From a virus, in the IMG/VR virus record IMGVR_UViG_3300025282_000036, positions 1 through 62,331 of that record: DNA of 62,331 nucleotides; one strand, given 5' to 3'. The notes beneath the pieces were generated by a model, which was not told the origin of the DNA, did not search any database, and was given only the letters and a program-made list of their open reading frames with translations. Below are positions 28,320-35,703 of the stretch, one piece after another (positions within the stretch are counted from its first letter, which is position 1; every line of letters begins with the position of its first letter). The position numbers and the translations under genes were made by a program.

Positions 28320-28837
28320 AAGCAATAATGGGCGAAGAAGATGAACTGGAAGATGAATGGTTTCCGCCCGGATTGGAAGAAGCTGTTGGTATTGGCACCA
28401 TCGCGCTGGGAACTGCTCTCGGTATTTTGGGTGCTTATGGAGGCGTCACCCTGGGCCGAAAAACCTGGAAGCTTTTTAAAACTATAGACCGTAAGTTGGG
28501 CAAGGCGTTGGCAAGGAAGGCAAGGGAGAACGCGCGCCAGGTCCGCGGAGAGGCTAGAGAAGAAATCCGCGATCTTCTCGCAAACGATTATCAGTTGGAG
28601 GAGCTGGTCAATGAGTATCATAGACTAGTGCTAGAAGTTGAAAGAATCAAAGGCAAAAGAGGTCCAGAATATAAAGCAATCCGCGACAGACGCAAACTAG
28701 CTGGCGAAAAACTGCGAATACACGTAGAGGAACTTCTTCAGAATATTCCTGATTTGGTATCTCCTCACCTGCGAGGACCAGCAAGGAAGGTCGTTCTTGA
28801 TCCCGAAACAACAAGACTCGCGAGGCGAAAGAGATGA
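28238..28837 (+). CDS. Leader B protein with a hydrophobic segment (199 aa)
   Basis: Shares its first about 27 residues with the preceding gene. A hydrophobic, Gly/Ala-rich stretch follows (AVGIGTIALGTALGILGAYG, about residues 47-66) that could be a membrane helix, then a strongly basic helical C-terminus with many Arg/Lys. A membrane-inserting payload or a DNA-condensing internal protein are both possible. Ribosome binding site AAGGAG is present. Leader cleavage is predicted after IKE. Confidence 0.55.
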   Translation: MKITKTQLKQIIKEELGKVIREDEEELEAIMGEEDELEDEWFPPGLEEAVGIGTIALGTALGILGAYGGVTLGRKTWKLFKTIDRKLGKALARKARENARQVRGEAREEIRDLLANDYQLEELVNEYHRLVLEVERIKGKRGPEYKAIRDRRKLAGEKLRIHVEELLQNIPDLVSPHLRGPARKVVLDPETTRLARRKR

Positions 28838-28840
28838 ACA

Positions 28841-29092
28841 ATGAAGATCACAAAAACACAACTAAAACAGATCATTAAGGAAGAGCTTGGGGGCTCGCTT
28901 GATGCCTCTGCCCGTTCCATGGAACGAGCAGAGGCCGCTGCCCTGGGCCTCGACTCGGGGAACCCTCTTGACGATTTTGTATATACGGTTCTTGATCGGG
29001 AACTTGACCTGGGATCAAAACCCGAAGCTTATTTGGCAGATGCCTTGATGGATCCACGCGCTCTTTTTTTTGATCAAACCATTTTTGAGTGA
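28841..29092 (+). CDS. Leader B protein, possibly truncated by a frameshift (83 aa)
   Basis: Begins MKITKTQLKQIIKEELGGSL three bases after the previous stop. The body is unrecognised. It ends shortly after a run of eight T (29064-29071). In the next frame, codons run on past the stop at 29092 as a protein-like helix (ELLGALQAEMDENPQLY) that terminates at 29144, right at the ribosome binding site of the next gene. A one-base slip at the T run would join them and give about 100 aa. Mutation, sequencing indel or programmed slippage are all possible. Confidence 0.55.
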   Translation: MKITKTQLKQIIKEELGGSLDASARSMERAEAAALGLDSGNPLDDFVYTVLDRELDLGSKPEAYLADALMDPRALFFDQTIFE

Positions 29093-29144
29093 GTTGCTTG
29101 GTGCTTTACAAGCAGAGATGGACGAAAATCCACAACTTTATTAA
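29064..29144 (+). other. T8 run and out-of-frame extension of the 28841 gene
   Basis: Eight consecutive T at 29064-29071, followed in the +1 frame by an uninterrupted coding-like stretch to TAA at 29142-29144. It has helical amino-acid composition and ends directly before AAGGAGG. Best read as the natural C-terminus of the preceding gene, separated by a homopolymer frameshift. Confidence 0.4.
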
Positions 29145-29153
29145 GGAGGGATT

Positions 29154-29348
29154 ATGAGTATGAGACAAGTATTAGACAAAGGACTGAATAAAATTATCAG
29201 TCGTAAACTGTTGGTTTGGGTTACGGCTTCGGCGTTTCTCCTAGGTGAGCTTATCACAGCCGATATATGGGCAAGCATTTCACTTGGATATGTTGGTCTA
29301 CAAGGATTTATTGACGCAGCAGTAGCATGGAAGCACGGCCCTAATTGA
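29154..29348 (+). CDS. Small membrane protein, holin candidate (64 aa)
   Basis: A basic N-terminus is followed by two hydrophobic segments (KLLVWVTASAFLLGELI and IWASISLGYVGLQGFIDAA) and a short charged tail. This is the layout of small phage holins, which permeabilise the inner membrane at lysis. A very good ribosome binding site (AAGGAGGG) precedes it. The next two membrane genes look like spanin candidates, which strengthens a lysis reading. No endolysin was recognised nearby, so the call is tentative. Confidence 0.45.
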   Translation: MSMRQVLDKGLNKIISRKLLVWVTASAFLLGELITADIWASISLGYVGLQGFIDAAVAWKHGPN

Positions 29349-29417
29349 GACATGTATGAAGATCCTGTACTTATTTGGATGGGCCGCTATGCTAATTTAT
29401 CAAAAGGAGATGAAGAA

Positions 29418-29834
29418 ATGACTTGGTTGGCAACTAAACACTTTCTACAGAAAGCTTGGACTTGGATCAAGCATCACTGGTATGTGCCTCTCCTCGTCAT
29501 CGTTGCTTTTGTTCTGGCCGTTTTCCTTGCCAGGAAATCGGACGTAGCCACCAAATTATTGAAAACTCGATCTGAATCCTATAAAGAACAAATCGGTGTT
29601 CTCAATGAATCTCACGCCGGCGAAATTGCCAGGCGAGATGAGATTATTCGTATCCATCAGGAAGTTATGGGACAACTTGATGAGCAGTTAGAAAGCGATT
29701 TACAAGAAGTTGATCGAAGAAAAGAGAAAAGAATAAAGGAACTTATTGAGGAAAATCACGACAATCCCGAAGCACTATCAAGAGCTTTGGGAGATGCGTT
29801 TGGGATCCAATATGTTCCTAGGGATGAACAATGA
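29418..29834 (+). CDS. Membrane-anchored coiled-coil protein, i-spanin-like candidate (138 aa)
   Basis: The ATG at 29418 is preferred over an in-frame ATG at 29352 because AAAAGGAG lies just before it. One N-terminal transmembrane helix (WYVPLLVIVAFVLAVFLARK) is followed by a long charged coiled coil (EIIRIHQEVMGQLDEQLESD). That is Rz-like architecture: an inner-membrane anchor with a periplasmic helix for lysis of the outer membrane. A host phage tail or replication membrane role cannot be excluded. Its stop overlaps the next ATG as ATGA. Confidence 0.5.
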   Translation: MTWLATKHFLQKAWTWIKHHWYVPLLVIVAFVLAVFLARKSDVATKLLKTRSESYKEQIGVLNESHAGEIARRDEIIRIHQEVMGQLDEQLESDLQEVDRRKEKRIKELIEENHDNPEALSRALGDAFGIQYVPRDEQ

Positions 29835-30229
29835 AGATCACAAAAACACAACTAAAACAGATTATCAAAGAAGAACTTGAGAAAATATTTGATCCGGATC
29901 TGACCGAGGTGAACTATGACACGCGCTCTCGATCACGACAAAAACTAGTGGATGCAATTAAGGCTGCAGGAACAGCACCATCAGCCTGGCGAAGACGACT
30001 GGAATTAGCATATTTTGATAAAATTATCAAACTACTATCTGCAGATAATTTTAATTCTGGTGATTTTGATCAAGCACTTGAAGAATTTGAAGTTGATTTT
30101 AACCTGAGATTTCCTGATAGTATTAAGAAATTGCAAGGAATTTTTCAAAGATTGGAGCTTAAAAAAGCAGAGGGACGATTGACCAATTTATATTCACAAG
30201 AACTGCTGCAGCAAGAACTAGGTCAATAA
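29831..30229 (+). CDS. Leader B protein (132 aa)
   Basis: Begins MKITKTQLKQIIKEELEKIF, coupled to the preceding gene by an ATGA overlap. The body is helical and charged with no known family (EEFEVDFNLRFPDSIKKLQG in the second half). IKE at residues 12-14 is the predicted prohead-protease site. It lies between two membrane proteins of the possible lysis cassette, so leader B genes seem to insert freely among other genes. Confidence 0.6.
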   Translation: MKITKTQLKQIIKEELEKIFDPDLTEVNYDTRSRSRQKLVDAIKAAGTAPSAWRRRLELAYFDKIIKLLSADNFNSGDFDQALEEFEVDFNLRFPDSIKKLQGIFQRLELKKAEGRLTNLYSQELLQQELGQ

Positions 30230-30676
30230 ATGAGACTACTAATTCCCTTCCTTATCTGTTTGATGGCCTTCCAACCCCTTGTCTGGGCACAAGACGAAGA
30301 GCCAGTCATAACAGACATTAGAGAGGGAGAGCCGGCACCATTCACAGGAACCCTCCTAAATCCAGCAGCAGTCGCACAGATGCTCGCTGAACAAGAAGCA
30401 AATCAAATAGAGTGTGAACTTCGCATTCAATACGCAGAAGACCGACAACAGGCGATGTGCAGCTTATCGCTTGATTCCACCGTTGCGAGCCTGCAGGCAC
30501 TACAAGAACGATATAATTCCATAATGGAAATCAAAGATGACGAGATCGAGAGACTTACAGAAATAGCTTTGGAGGCAGACGATGGAGATTATAGTAGTTG
30601 GTGGTTTGCTGGCGGTGTTATTATTGGCGTTGCGACGACAATTGGTATCGCATTTGCAATTAGCGAAATCAGATGA
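30230..30676 (+). CDS. Secreted/membrane protein with signal peptide and C-terminal helix, lysis candidate
   Basis: 148 aa. A typical signal peptide is present (MRLLIPFLICLMAFQPLVWA, cleavage near A20/Q21). The mature part carries an APFTGTLLNPAAVAQMLAEQ segment, two cysteines in a helical middle, and a C-terminal transmembrane helix (GGVIIGVATTIGIAFAIS). The APFxGxLL pattern is common in lysis-associated membrane proteins of tailed phages. It is probably a periplasmic partner of the spanin-like gene at 29418. Tight packing with both neighbours. Confidence 0.45.
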   Translation: MRLLIPFLICLMAFQPLVWAQDEEPVITDIREGEPAPFTGTLLNPAAVAQMLAEQEANQIECELRIQYAEDRQQAMCSLSLDSTVASLQALQERYNSIMEIKDDEIERLTEIALEADDGDYSSWWFAGGVIIGVATTIGIAFAISEIR

Positions 30677-30693
30677 TCAAAATAAGGATCGAT

Positions 30694-31098
30694 ATGTCAG
30701 AAATTAAAAAAGGTGCAAACGTCATTCTTGTCAAAGATGGCAAGATTCTTATTCTATTGAGAAGCAGGGAATCCAGCTGGAAGCCAGAAACGTGGGGTCC
30801 TCCTGGTGGCCACGTTGAGAAAGGCGAAACTCCAGAACAAGCAGCTGCTAGAGAAACTTTCGAAGAAACCGGATTGAAAGTAGATCCAGATGATTTAACA
30901 CCACTGATACAAAAAACCAATCACAGCTATGGAATGGTATATTTTTATACCACAGATAAGTTTTCTGGCGAACAGGTTAAACTGAGTCATGAACACACAG
31001 GTTTTACCTGGGTCGATATAGATAGGATAGGAGAATGGGACACAACACTTCAACCAGATGAACTAGCCGTAATCAAAAAGTCCCTTCTTTCTTTTTAA
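30694..31098 (+). CDS. Nudix hydrolase
   Basis: A complete Nudix box is visible, G-x5-E-x7-RE-x2-EE-x-G (GHVEKGETPEQAAARETFEE). Family members hydrolyse nucleoside diphosphates linked to other groups, including dNTP variants, NAD derivatives or RNA caps; T4 NudE is a phage example. The ATG at 30694 is chosen because AAGGA sits just upstream; a start at 30673 overlapping the previous stop is the alternative. Neither leader is present, so this enzyme probably acts in the cytoplasm of the infected cell after expression. Confidence 0.85.
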   Translation: MSEIKKGANVILVKDGKILILLRSRESSWKPETWGPPGGHVEKGETPEQAAARETFEETGLKVDPDDLTPLIQKTNHSYGMVYFYTTDKFSGEQVKLSHEHTGFTWVDIDRIGEWDTTLQPDELAVIKKSLLSF

Positions 31099-31120
31099 AC
31101 TCCCACAACTAAAAAACATA

Positions 31121-31128
31121 ACTATTTA
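31121..31128 (+). promoter_or_regulatory. ACTATTTA box at the head of the leader A array
   Basis: Exact ACTATTTA, 22 bases before the first leader A gene, in the only clear gap (52 bases) before a 14.5-kb run of tightly packed genes. Candidate promoter for the whole array. Confidence 0.4.
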
Positions 31129-31150
31129 TACAAGGGAGTAGTGTATCTGG

Positions 31151-31696
31151 ATGAAGCTGATATTTGAAAACTGGCGAAAGTTCTTGATAAAGGAGCAGTC
31201 AGAACTCTGGGGGCATCACATTACTCCGGAACAAAAAGTATTCATTTCTAAGACACCTTATACAGAGTTTCGCAACGTTCAACAGAAAAAGCCCCCACAC
31301 CCTATGATGAAACCACAAGGGCTATGGTATGGCTGCGGCGATGCTTGGGTCAAGTGGGTTCGCAGCGAAATGCCGAATTGGCTTGAAGAGTCAAGTTATC
31401 TATACGAGGTTAAAACAGATGGTAAGATTCTTAAAATATCAGATGATGCTGGTTTCGAGGAACTTGAAGCCGGGTTCGGTATTCAATCACCGTTTGGTCG
31501 ATTGATTGATTGGGAACTGGTACAAAAGGAAGGTTATGGAGGAATAGAAATATGCCCCTATAACTGGAACCGAAGAATGAAGTCGGATTGGTATTATGGT
31601 TGGGACGTGGCTTCGGGGTGTATTTGGGATTCTTCCAGCATACAAGATGTCGTTCTATTAGCAGAAAAGGAAGGTTCATATGAAGCTGATATTTGA
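31151..31696 (+). CDS. Leader A protein 1: ADP-ribosyltransferase-like candidate (181 aa)
   Basis: Starts MKLIFENWRKFLIKE; IKE at residues 13-15 is a prohead-protease-type site. The body has KPQGLWYGCGDAWVKWV, a YLYEVKTDGKILKISD strand, and a conserved-looking GIEICPYNW...YYGWDVASGCIW ending. This order resembles ART-fold families seen in phages, where the GLWYS/G strand binds NAD. Catalytic residues cannot be assigned safely. T4 Alt, a capsid-borne ADP-ribosyltransferase injected with DNA, is the functional model. The last residues (YEADI) and stop are encoded by the next gene's leader. Confidence 0.5.
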   Translation: MKLIFENWRKFLIKEQSELWGHHITPEQKVFISKTPYTEFRNVQQKKPPHPMMKPQGLWYGCGDAWVKWVRSEMPNWLEESSYLYEVKTDGKILKISDDAGFEELEAGFGIQSPFGRLIDWELVQKEGYGGIEICPYNWNRRMKSDWYYGWDVASGCIWDSSSIQDVVLLAEKEGSYEADI

Positions 31697-33065
31697 AAAC
31701 TGGCGAAAGTTCTTGAATGAACAGACAGAGCTTATTCATGAAGTTCAAATGGAAGATGTTAAAAAACGCTTCGAATCAAAGAAATTCAAGAGAGCAGCAG
31801 CGGAACAAAACACTGATTTCTCAATTGAATTCATCATTGACACTTTATTAAGTTGCGTCCCCGAGGACATTGATGAAAAAGACAAAGCAGAAGCACTTAA
31901 CTGGATCATTTCACTGTTTATTCGTGGATCCCTATCCATCTCTGCGGAAATATTCGCTCCCCTCCATCGCGCTGCCCTTGAAACCTTCTTTCAGATAAAG
32001 AAACAAAACTTAGACAGGTTTCTTTCTGTTAAGCAACTGGCAAAGATTGATTCAATCGATCAACTTCAATCAATTGTCGATGATGCTAGGGAACCCTACA
32101 GAAAACACCTTGCAAAAAAACGATATTTAGATGCTGGACAAGGGAAACACAAGATTCACGAAGATAGTGAATACGTTGTCTACATCCCAACCAACAAAGG
32201 CGCTGCTTGCGAGCTTGGAAAAGGAACACAATGGTGTACTGCTGCTCCTGGTTTAGATTACTATAAACAATACCACTCTGCAGAAGATCCACTGATCATC
32301 TTCAAACACAAAACAGATTCTTCAAAAGACGTTCAAATACACTTTGGTTCTGAGCAATACATGAACGTAGACGACTACGCCATCGACGGTGAACTATTAG
32401 CCAAACTGGTTTCAAGACTCAGAGGAAATAAGCACCTGCCCAAACCTATTTTGAAAAAAGTTGAACAGTACGATTATAGAGAATATGATGATGGAAGAGT
32501 ATACTTGTCCATTGATGGAAAAAAACAGTGGTATCTCAACGGGAAACTGCATCGTGAAGATGGACCTGCTGTGATATATGCTAATGGAACAAAATCGTGG
32601 TATCTCAACGGGAAACGACATCGTGAAAATGGACCTGCTGTGATACGTGCCAATGGAACAAAACACTGGTATCTCAACGGGAAACTGCATCGTGAAGATG
32701 GACCTGCTTTGATAGGTGCTGATGGAACAAAAGAGTGGTGGCTCAACGGGGAACGACATCGCGAAGATGGACCTGCTGTGATAGTTGCCAATGGATCAAA
32801 ACGCTGGTATCTCAACGGGAAACGACATCGTGAAGATGGACCTGCTGTGATATATACTAATGGAACAAAAGAGTGGTTTCTCAACGGGAAACAGCATCGT
32901 GAAGATGGACCTGCTGTGATATATGCTGATGGATCAAAAGTGTGGTATCTCAACGGGAAACTGCATCGTGAAGATGGACCTGCTTTGATAGGTGCTGATG
33001 GATCAAAAGTGTGGTATCTCAACGGGAAACGTCTATCGAGGAAAGAATATGAAGCTGCTATTTGA
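31680..33065 (+). CDS. Leader A protein 2: GTxWC-domain protein with MORN-like repeats (461 aa)
   Basis: Leader MKLIFENWRKFLNE (cleavage after LNE). A helical region follows, then a domain centred on GKGTQWCTAAPG (residues about 165-215) that is shared with the proteins at 33641 and 36715. The C-terminus is seven full 23-residue repeats (W-Y-L-N-G-K-x-H-R-E-D-G-P-A-x-I) plus a partial eighth, of the MORN-variant type. Such repeats form a beta solenoid and often mediate binding. Function unknown. Near-duplicate of 33641, with the HAD gene between. The final residues YEAAI and the TGA come from the next leader. Confidence 0.65.
   Translation: MKLIFENWRKFLNEQTELIHEVQMEDVKKRFESKKFKRAAAEQNTDFSIEFIIDTLLSCVPEDIDEKDKAEALNWIISLFIRGSLSISAEIFAPLHRAALETFFQIKKQNLDRFLSVKQLAKIDSIDQLQSIVDDAREPYRKHLAKKRYLDAGQGKHKIHEDSEYVVYIPTNKGAACELGKGTQWCTAAPGLDYYKQYHSAEDPLIIFKHKTDSSKDVQIHFGSEQYMNVDDYAIDGELLAKLVSRLRGNKHLPKPILKKVEQYDYREYDDGRVYLSIDGKKQWYLNGKLHREDGPAVIYANGTKSWYLNGKRHRENGPAVIRANGTKHWYLNGKLHREDGPALIGADGTKEWWLNGERHREDGPAVIVANGSKRWYLNGKRHREDGPAVIYTNGTKEWFLNGKQHREDGPAVIYADGSKVWYLNGKLHREDGPALIGADGSKVWYLNGKRLSRKEYEAAI
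32529..33062 (+). repeat. Tandem 69-bp coding repeats (7 full plus partial)
   Basis: Seven units of exactly 69 bases from 32529 to 33011 and a diverged end unit. Each encodes 23 residues beginning W(Y/W/F)LNG and containing HRE(D/N)GPA. Units are close at DNA level and therefore prone to unequal exchange; the duplicate gene has only five. Confidence 0.9.
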
Positions 33066-33657
33066 AAATTGGCGCAAATATCTGAACTATGTGCCCTCTG
33101 AACGAACTCAGACATATCAAATTTATTGTGATATGGACGGTGTGCTTGTTGATTTTATTGGGGGTGCCGTAAATTATATAACCAATAAACTACAAAGTGG
33201 CGAAGCCGAAGAGTTAAAAGCAGAAATCGATCGTGACTATGTTGATGGTGAAGACATTGGTGGTAACAAAGTTGTCAAAAGGTTTATGTACAAAGAATTA
33301 CAACATCATGCAAACTTTTGGAGAGATTTAGAGTGGATGCCCGATGGCAAACAGTTGTGGAATCATATTGCACCATACAATCCATACGTTTTGACTGCTC
33401 CAATGGGTTATGGGTCAGAGATTGGCAAACAAGAATGGATAGATAATAATTTAAACCCTCCTCCACCTGAGAAAATTTATATGTCACACGACAAATATCG
33501 TTGGGCAGTCACAAATGGGAAACCAAACATTTTAATTGACGATTTCTCAAAGAATACAGTTCCATGGACTGAAGCAGGAGGAATTGCTATATTGCATACA
33601 GACACGGCTAAGACCATTCAAGAATTGGAGAATATATTAAATGAAGCTGATATTTGA
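33049..33657 (+). CDS. Leader A protein 3: HAD-type 5'-nucleotidase-like (202 aa)
   Basis: The start is set by the leader MKLLFENWRKYLNY; an in-frame ATG at 32992 lies inside the previous gene. The HAD nucleophile motif is D28-x-D30-G-V (CDMDGVLVDF), and NILIDDFSKN later supplies the acidic motif IV. This matches phage 5'(3')-deoxyribonucleotidase relatives that dephosphorylate nucleotides. It is the one leader A protein with no LxE or IxE within the first 20 residues (it reads LNY), so cleavage may differ. It ends NEADI using the next leader's bases. Confidence 0.7.
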   Translation: MKLLFENWRKYLNYVPSERTQTYQIYCDMDGVLVDFIGGAVNYITNKLQSGEAEELKAEIDRDYVDGEDIGGNKVVKRFMYKELQHHANFWRDLEWMPDGKQLWNHIAPYNPYVLTAPMGYGSEIGKQEWIDNNLNPPPPEKIYMSHDKYRWAVTNGKPNILIDDFSKNTVPWTEAGGIAILHTDTAKTIQELENILNEADI

Positions 33658-34897
33658 AAACTGGCGAAAGTTCTTGAATGAACAATCAGAACTTATTCAA
33701 GAAGTTCGAATGGAAGATGTTAAAAAACGCTTCGAATCAAAGAAATTCAAGAGAGCAGTGGAAAACTATAACCAAGTTATTGAAGATGAGCGCCTCTTCG
33801 ATATCGCCTCAAAAGAAACAGTTGGATCCGCCGCCGTTACTCTATTAGCTTTTATCCCTAGAGATATTGATGAAAAAGACAAAGCAGAAGCACTTAATTG
33901 GCTCGTTTCGTTGTTTATTCGCGATTATCAAATCCTTATAGTGTTGACGCCCGATGATCGCGCTGCTCTTGAAACCTTCTTTCAAATAAAGAAACAAAAC
34001 TTAGACAGGCTTCTTTCTGTTAAACAACTGGCAAAGATTGATTCAATCGATCAACTTCAATCAATTGTCGACGATGCTAGAGAACCCTACGGAAAACACC
34101 TTGCAAAAAAACGGTATTTAGATGCTGGACAGGGAAAACACAAGATTCATGAAGATGAAGAATACGTTGTCTATATTCCAACCAACAAAGGTGCTGCTTG
34201 CGAGCTTGGAAAAGGAACACAATGGTGTACTGCTGCTCCTGGTTTAGATTTCTATGAACAATACCACTCTGCAGAAGATCCACTGATTATCTTCAAACAC
34301 AAAACAGATTCTTCAGAAGATGTTCAGATACACTTTGGTTCAAGACAATACATGAACGTAGACGACCTCGCCATCGACGGTGAACTATTAGCCAAACTGG
34401 TTTCAAGACTCAGAGGAAATAAGCACCTGCCCAAACCTATTTTGAAAAAAGTTGAACAGTACGATTATAGAGAATATGATGATGGAAGAGTGTATGTGTC
34501 CACTAGTGCCCAAAAAGTGTGGTGGCTCAACGGGGAACTACATCGCGAGGATGGACCTGCTTTGATACATGCTAATGGATCAAAATGGTGGTATCTCAAC
34601 GGAGAACGGCATCGCGAAGATGGTCCTGCTTTGATACATGCTGATGGAACAAAAGGTTGGTATCTCAACGGGGAACTACATCGCGAGGATGGGCCTGCTG
34701 TGATATATACTGATGGATCAAAGTTCTGGTATCTCAACGGGGAACTACATCGCGAGGATGGGCCTGCTGAGATAGGGCCCGATGGAACAAAACAGTGGTG
34801 GCTCAACGGGAAACGACATCGTGAAGATGGTCCTGCTGTGATACGTGCCAATGGAAAAAAACAGTGGTATCTCAACGGGAAACTGCAGCAACAATGA
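33641..34897 (+). CDS. Leader A protein 4: duplicate of the GTxWC/MORN-like protein (418 aa)
   Basis: Close paralogue of 31680 along its whole length: leader MKLIFENWRKFLNE, the GKGTQWCTAAPG domain, then five full 23-residue repeats. It stops at 34897 in the middle of repeat six (GKLQQQ). The same frame continues after that TGA into a fossil of the paralogue's normal ending (34898-34999), so this copy is probably shortened by divergence inside the last repeats. Identity is strong in the GTxWC domain and weaker at residues 40-95, suggesting domain-wise selection or conversion. Confidence 0.65.
   Translation: MKLIFENWRKFLNEQSELIQEVRMEDVKKRFESKKFKRAVENYNQVIEDERLFDIASKETVGSAAVTLLAFIPRDIDEKDKAEALNWLVSLFIRDYQILIVLTPDDRAALETFFQIKKQNLDRLLSVKQLAKIDSIDQLQSIVDDAREPYGKHLAKKRYLDAGQGKHKIHEDEEYVVYIPTNKGAACELGKGTQWCTAAPGLDFYEQYHSAEDPLIIFKHKTDSSEDVQIHFGSRQYMNVDDLAIDGELLAKLVSRLRGNKHLPKPILKKVEQYDYREYDDGRVYVSTSAQKVWWLNGELHREDGPALIHANGSKWWYLNGERHREDGPALIHADGTKGWYLNGELHREDGPAVIYTDGSKFWYLNGELHREDGPAEIGPDGTKQWWLNGKRHREDGPAVIRANGKKQWYLNGKLQQQ
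34520..34894 (+). repeat. Tandem 69-bp coding repeats (5 full plus partial)
   Basis: Five 69-base units from 34520 to 34864 and a cut sixth unit, same family as 32529-33062. Unit order and variable residues differ from the other gene, as expected for arrays that expand and shrink independently. Confidence 0.9.
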
Positions 34898-34999
34898 AAC
34901 ACAACAAAACCACCTACGATGCAGCCGAAGGGATCACAACAGTGGTTTCTCAACGGAAAACCGTATCGATCGAGGAAAGAATATGAAGCTGCTGTTTGA
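34898..34999 (+). pseudogene. In-frame remnant of the repeat-protein C-terminus
   Basis: In the same frame as 33641 but after its TGA, the sequence reads a repeat fragment (GSQQWFLNGK) followed by SRKEYEAAV and stop, closely matching the paralogue's ending SRKEYEAAI. About 45 bases between differ completely. It is either a decayed tail or a segment reached only by stop readthrough. Confidence 0.6.
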
Positions 35000-35702
35000 A
35001 AGTTGGCGACGATATTTGAAAGAAGGCCGAGAACTAGAACAATATACGACCCTAATCTCCAGAGAAATAGTAAACGCTTTGAAAGATTCAGATGTCAAAG
35101 ATGCTTTCAATCAAGCCAAACAAGCTTATTTTAAATTAGATATTGAACATATTTTGGATAATTTAGAATATGTCAAAGATGTCTATGTTAATATGTTGGA
35201 AGGAGATCTAGTTTATGCTCATGCAAAATACGAGTTTGACTTGGACGCAACAGAAGAACAAAGAAAAAATTCAGAAATTGTTGTGGATGTTATCTTGCCG
35301 ATAGGTTATGAAAACTCAATATTTTCCGAATTGATTCCAGAGATTAAAGAATCATTGAGACACGAACTGGAACACAGCACGCAACCCACTGAAATGTTGA
35401 TGAAGATTCAAAAAAAGATTCCTACGGGAGATGTTTGGAACACTCTTGAAAGCGCAGAAGCATATTTTACCAACGAATCAGAAACAAAAGCTCATGTCGT
35501 TGGTATTTATAAGAAAGCAAAGATGTTTAAGGAACCCGCCGGCGAAGTATTAGATCAAGAGTTGATGAATATTTATAGTACGGGATTACATTATGGATAC
35601 ACCGAAGAGGAACTGGGTCCGATAATGAGTAAGATTAGAGAATATTGGCGCTACTATATGCAGTCTCGCTTTCCTCACGCAGAGATTGACTGGGACAGAT
35701 AA
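34983..35702 (+). CDS. Leader A protein 5: HExxH metallopeptidase-like (239 aa)
   Basis: The start is fixed by leader MKLLFESWRRYLKE (LKE cleavage site); an upstream in-frame ATG at 34845 lies within repeats. A zincin motif H127-E-L-E-H131 sits in a helix (IKESLRHELEHSTQP), as in small phage metallopeptidases. A third metal ligand cannot be assigned confidently. Predicted role: zinc-dependent cleavage of a host protein or of internal head proteins after injection. The array contains a second HExxH protein at 42256 with otherwise different sequence. Confidence 0.55.
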   Translation: MKLLFESWRRYLKEGRELEQYTTLISREIVNALKDSDVKDAFNQAKQAYFKLDIEHILDNLEYVKDVYVNMLEGDLVYAHAKYEFDLDATEEQRKNSEIVVDVILPIGYENSIFSELIPEIKESLRHELEHSTQPTEMLMKIQKKIPTGDVWNTLESAEAYFTNESETKAHVVGIYKKAKMFKEPAGEVLDQELMNIYSTGLHYGYTEEELGPIMSKIREYWRYYMQSRFPHAEIDWDR

Positions 35703-35703
35703 T

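Noticed and set aside
32412-33115. Long minus-strand reading frames over the repeat genes (also 34465-34953)
   Set aside because: They are antisense shadows of the 69-bp repeats, whose period is a multiple of three and so keeps all frames open; no ribosome binding site or leader, and every supported gene is on the plus strand.
32529-34894. CRISPR array
   Set aside because: Repeats are contiguous 69-bp coding units without spacers and stay in frame within a protein.
32529-34894. Toxin-antitoxin reading of the MORN-like repeats (YwqK-type antitoxin annotation)
   Set aside because: Such names come from repeat similarity only; here the repeats are fused to a GTxWC domain and a capsid-type leader, and no toxin partner is visible.
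34845-34982. Longer N-termini for leader genes (ATG at 34845, 32992 and 35686)
   Set aside because: These extensions translate repeat or neighbour DNA in another frame; the conserved leader at the internal ATG fixes the start.
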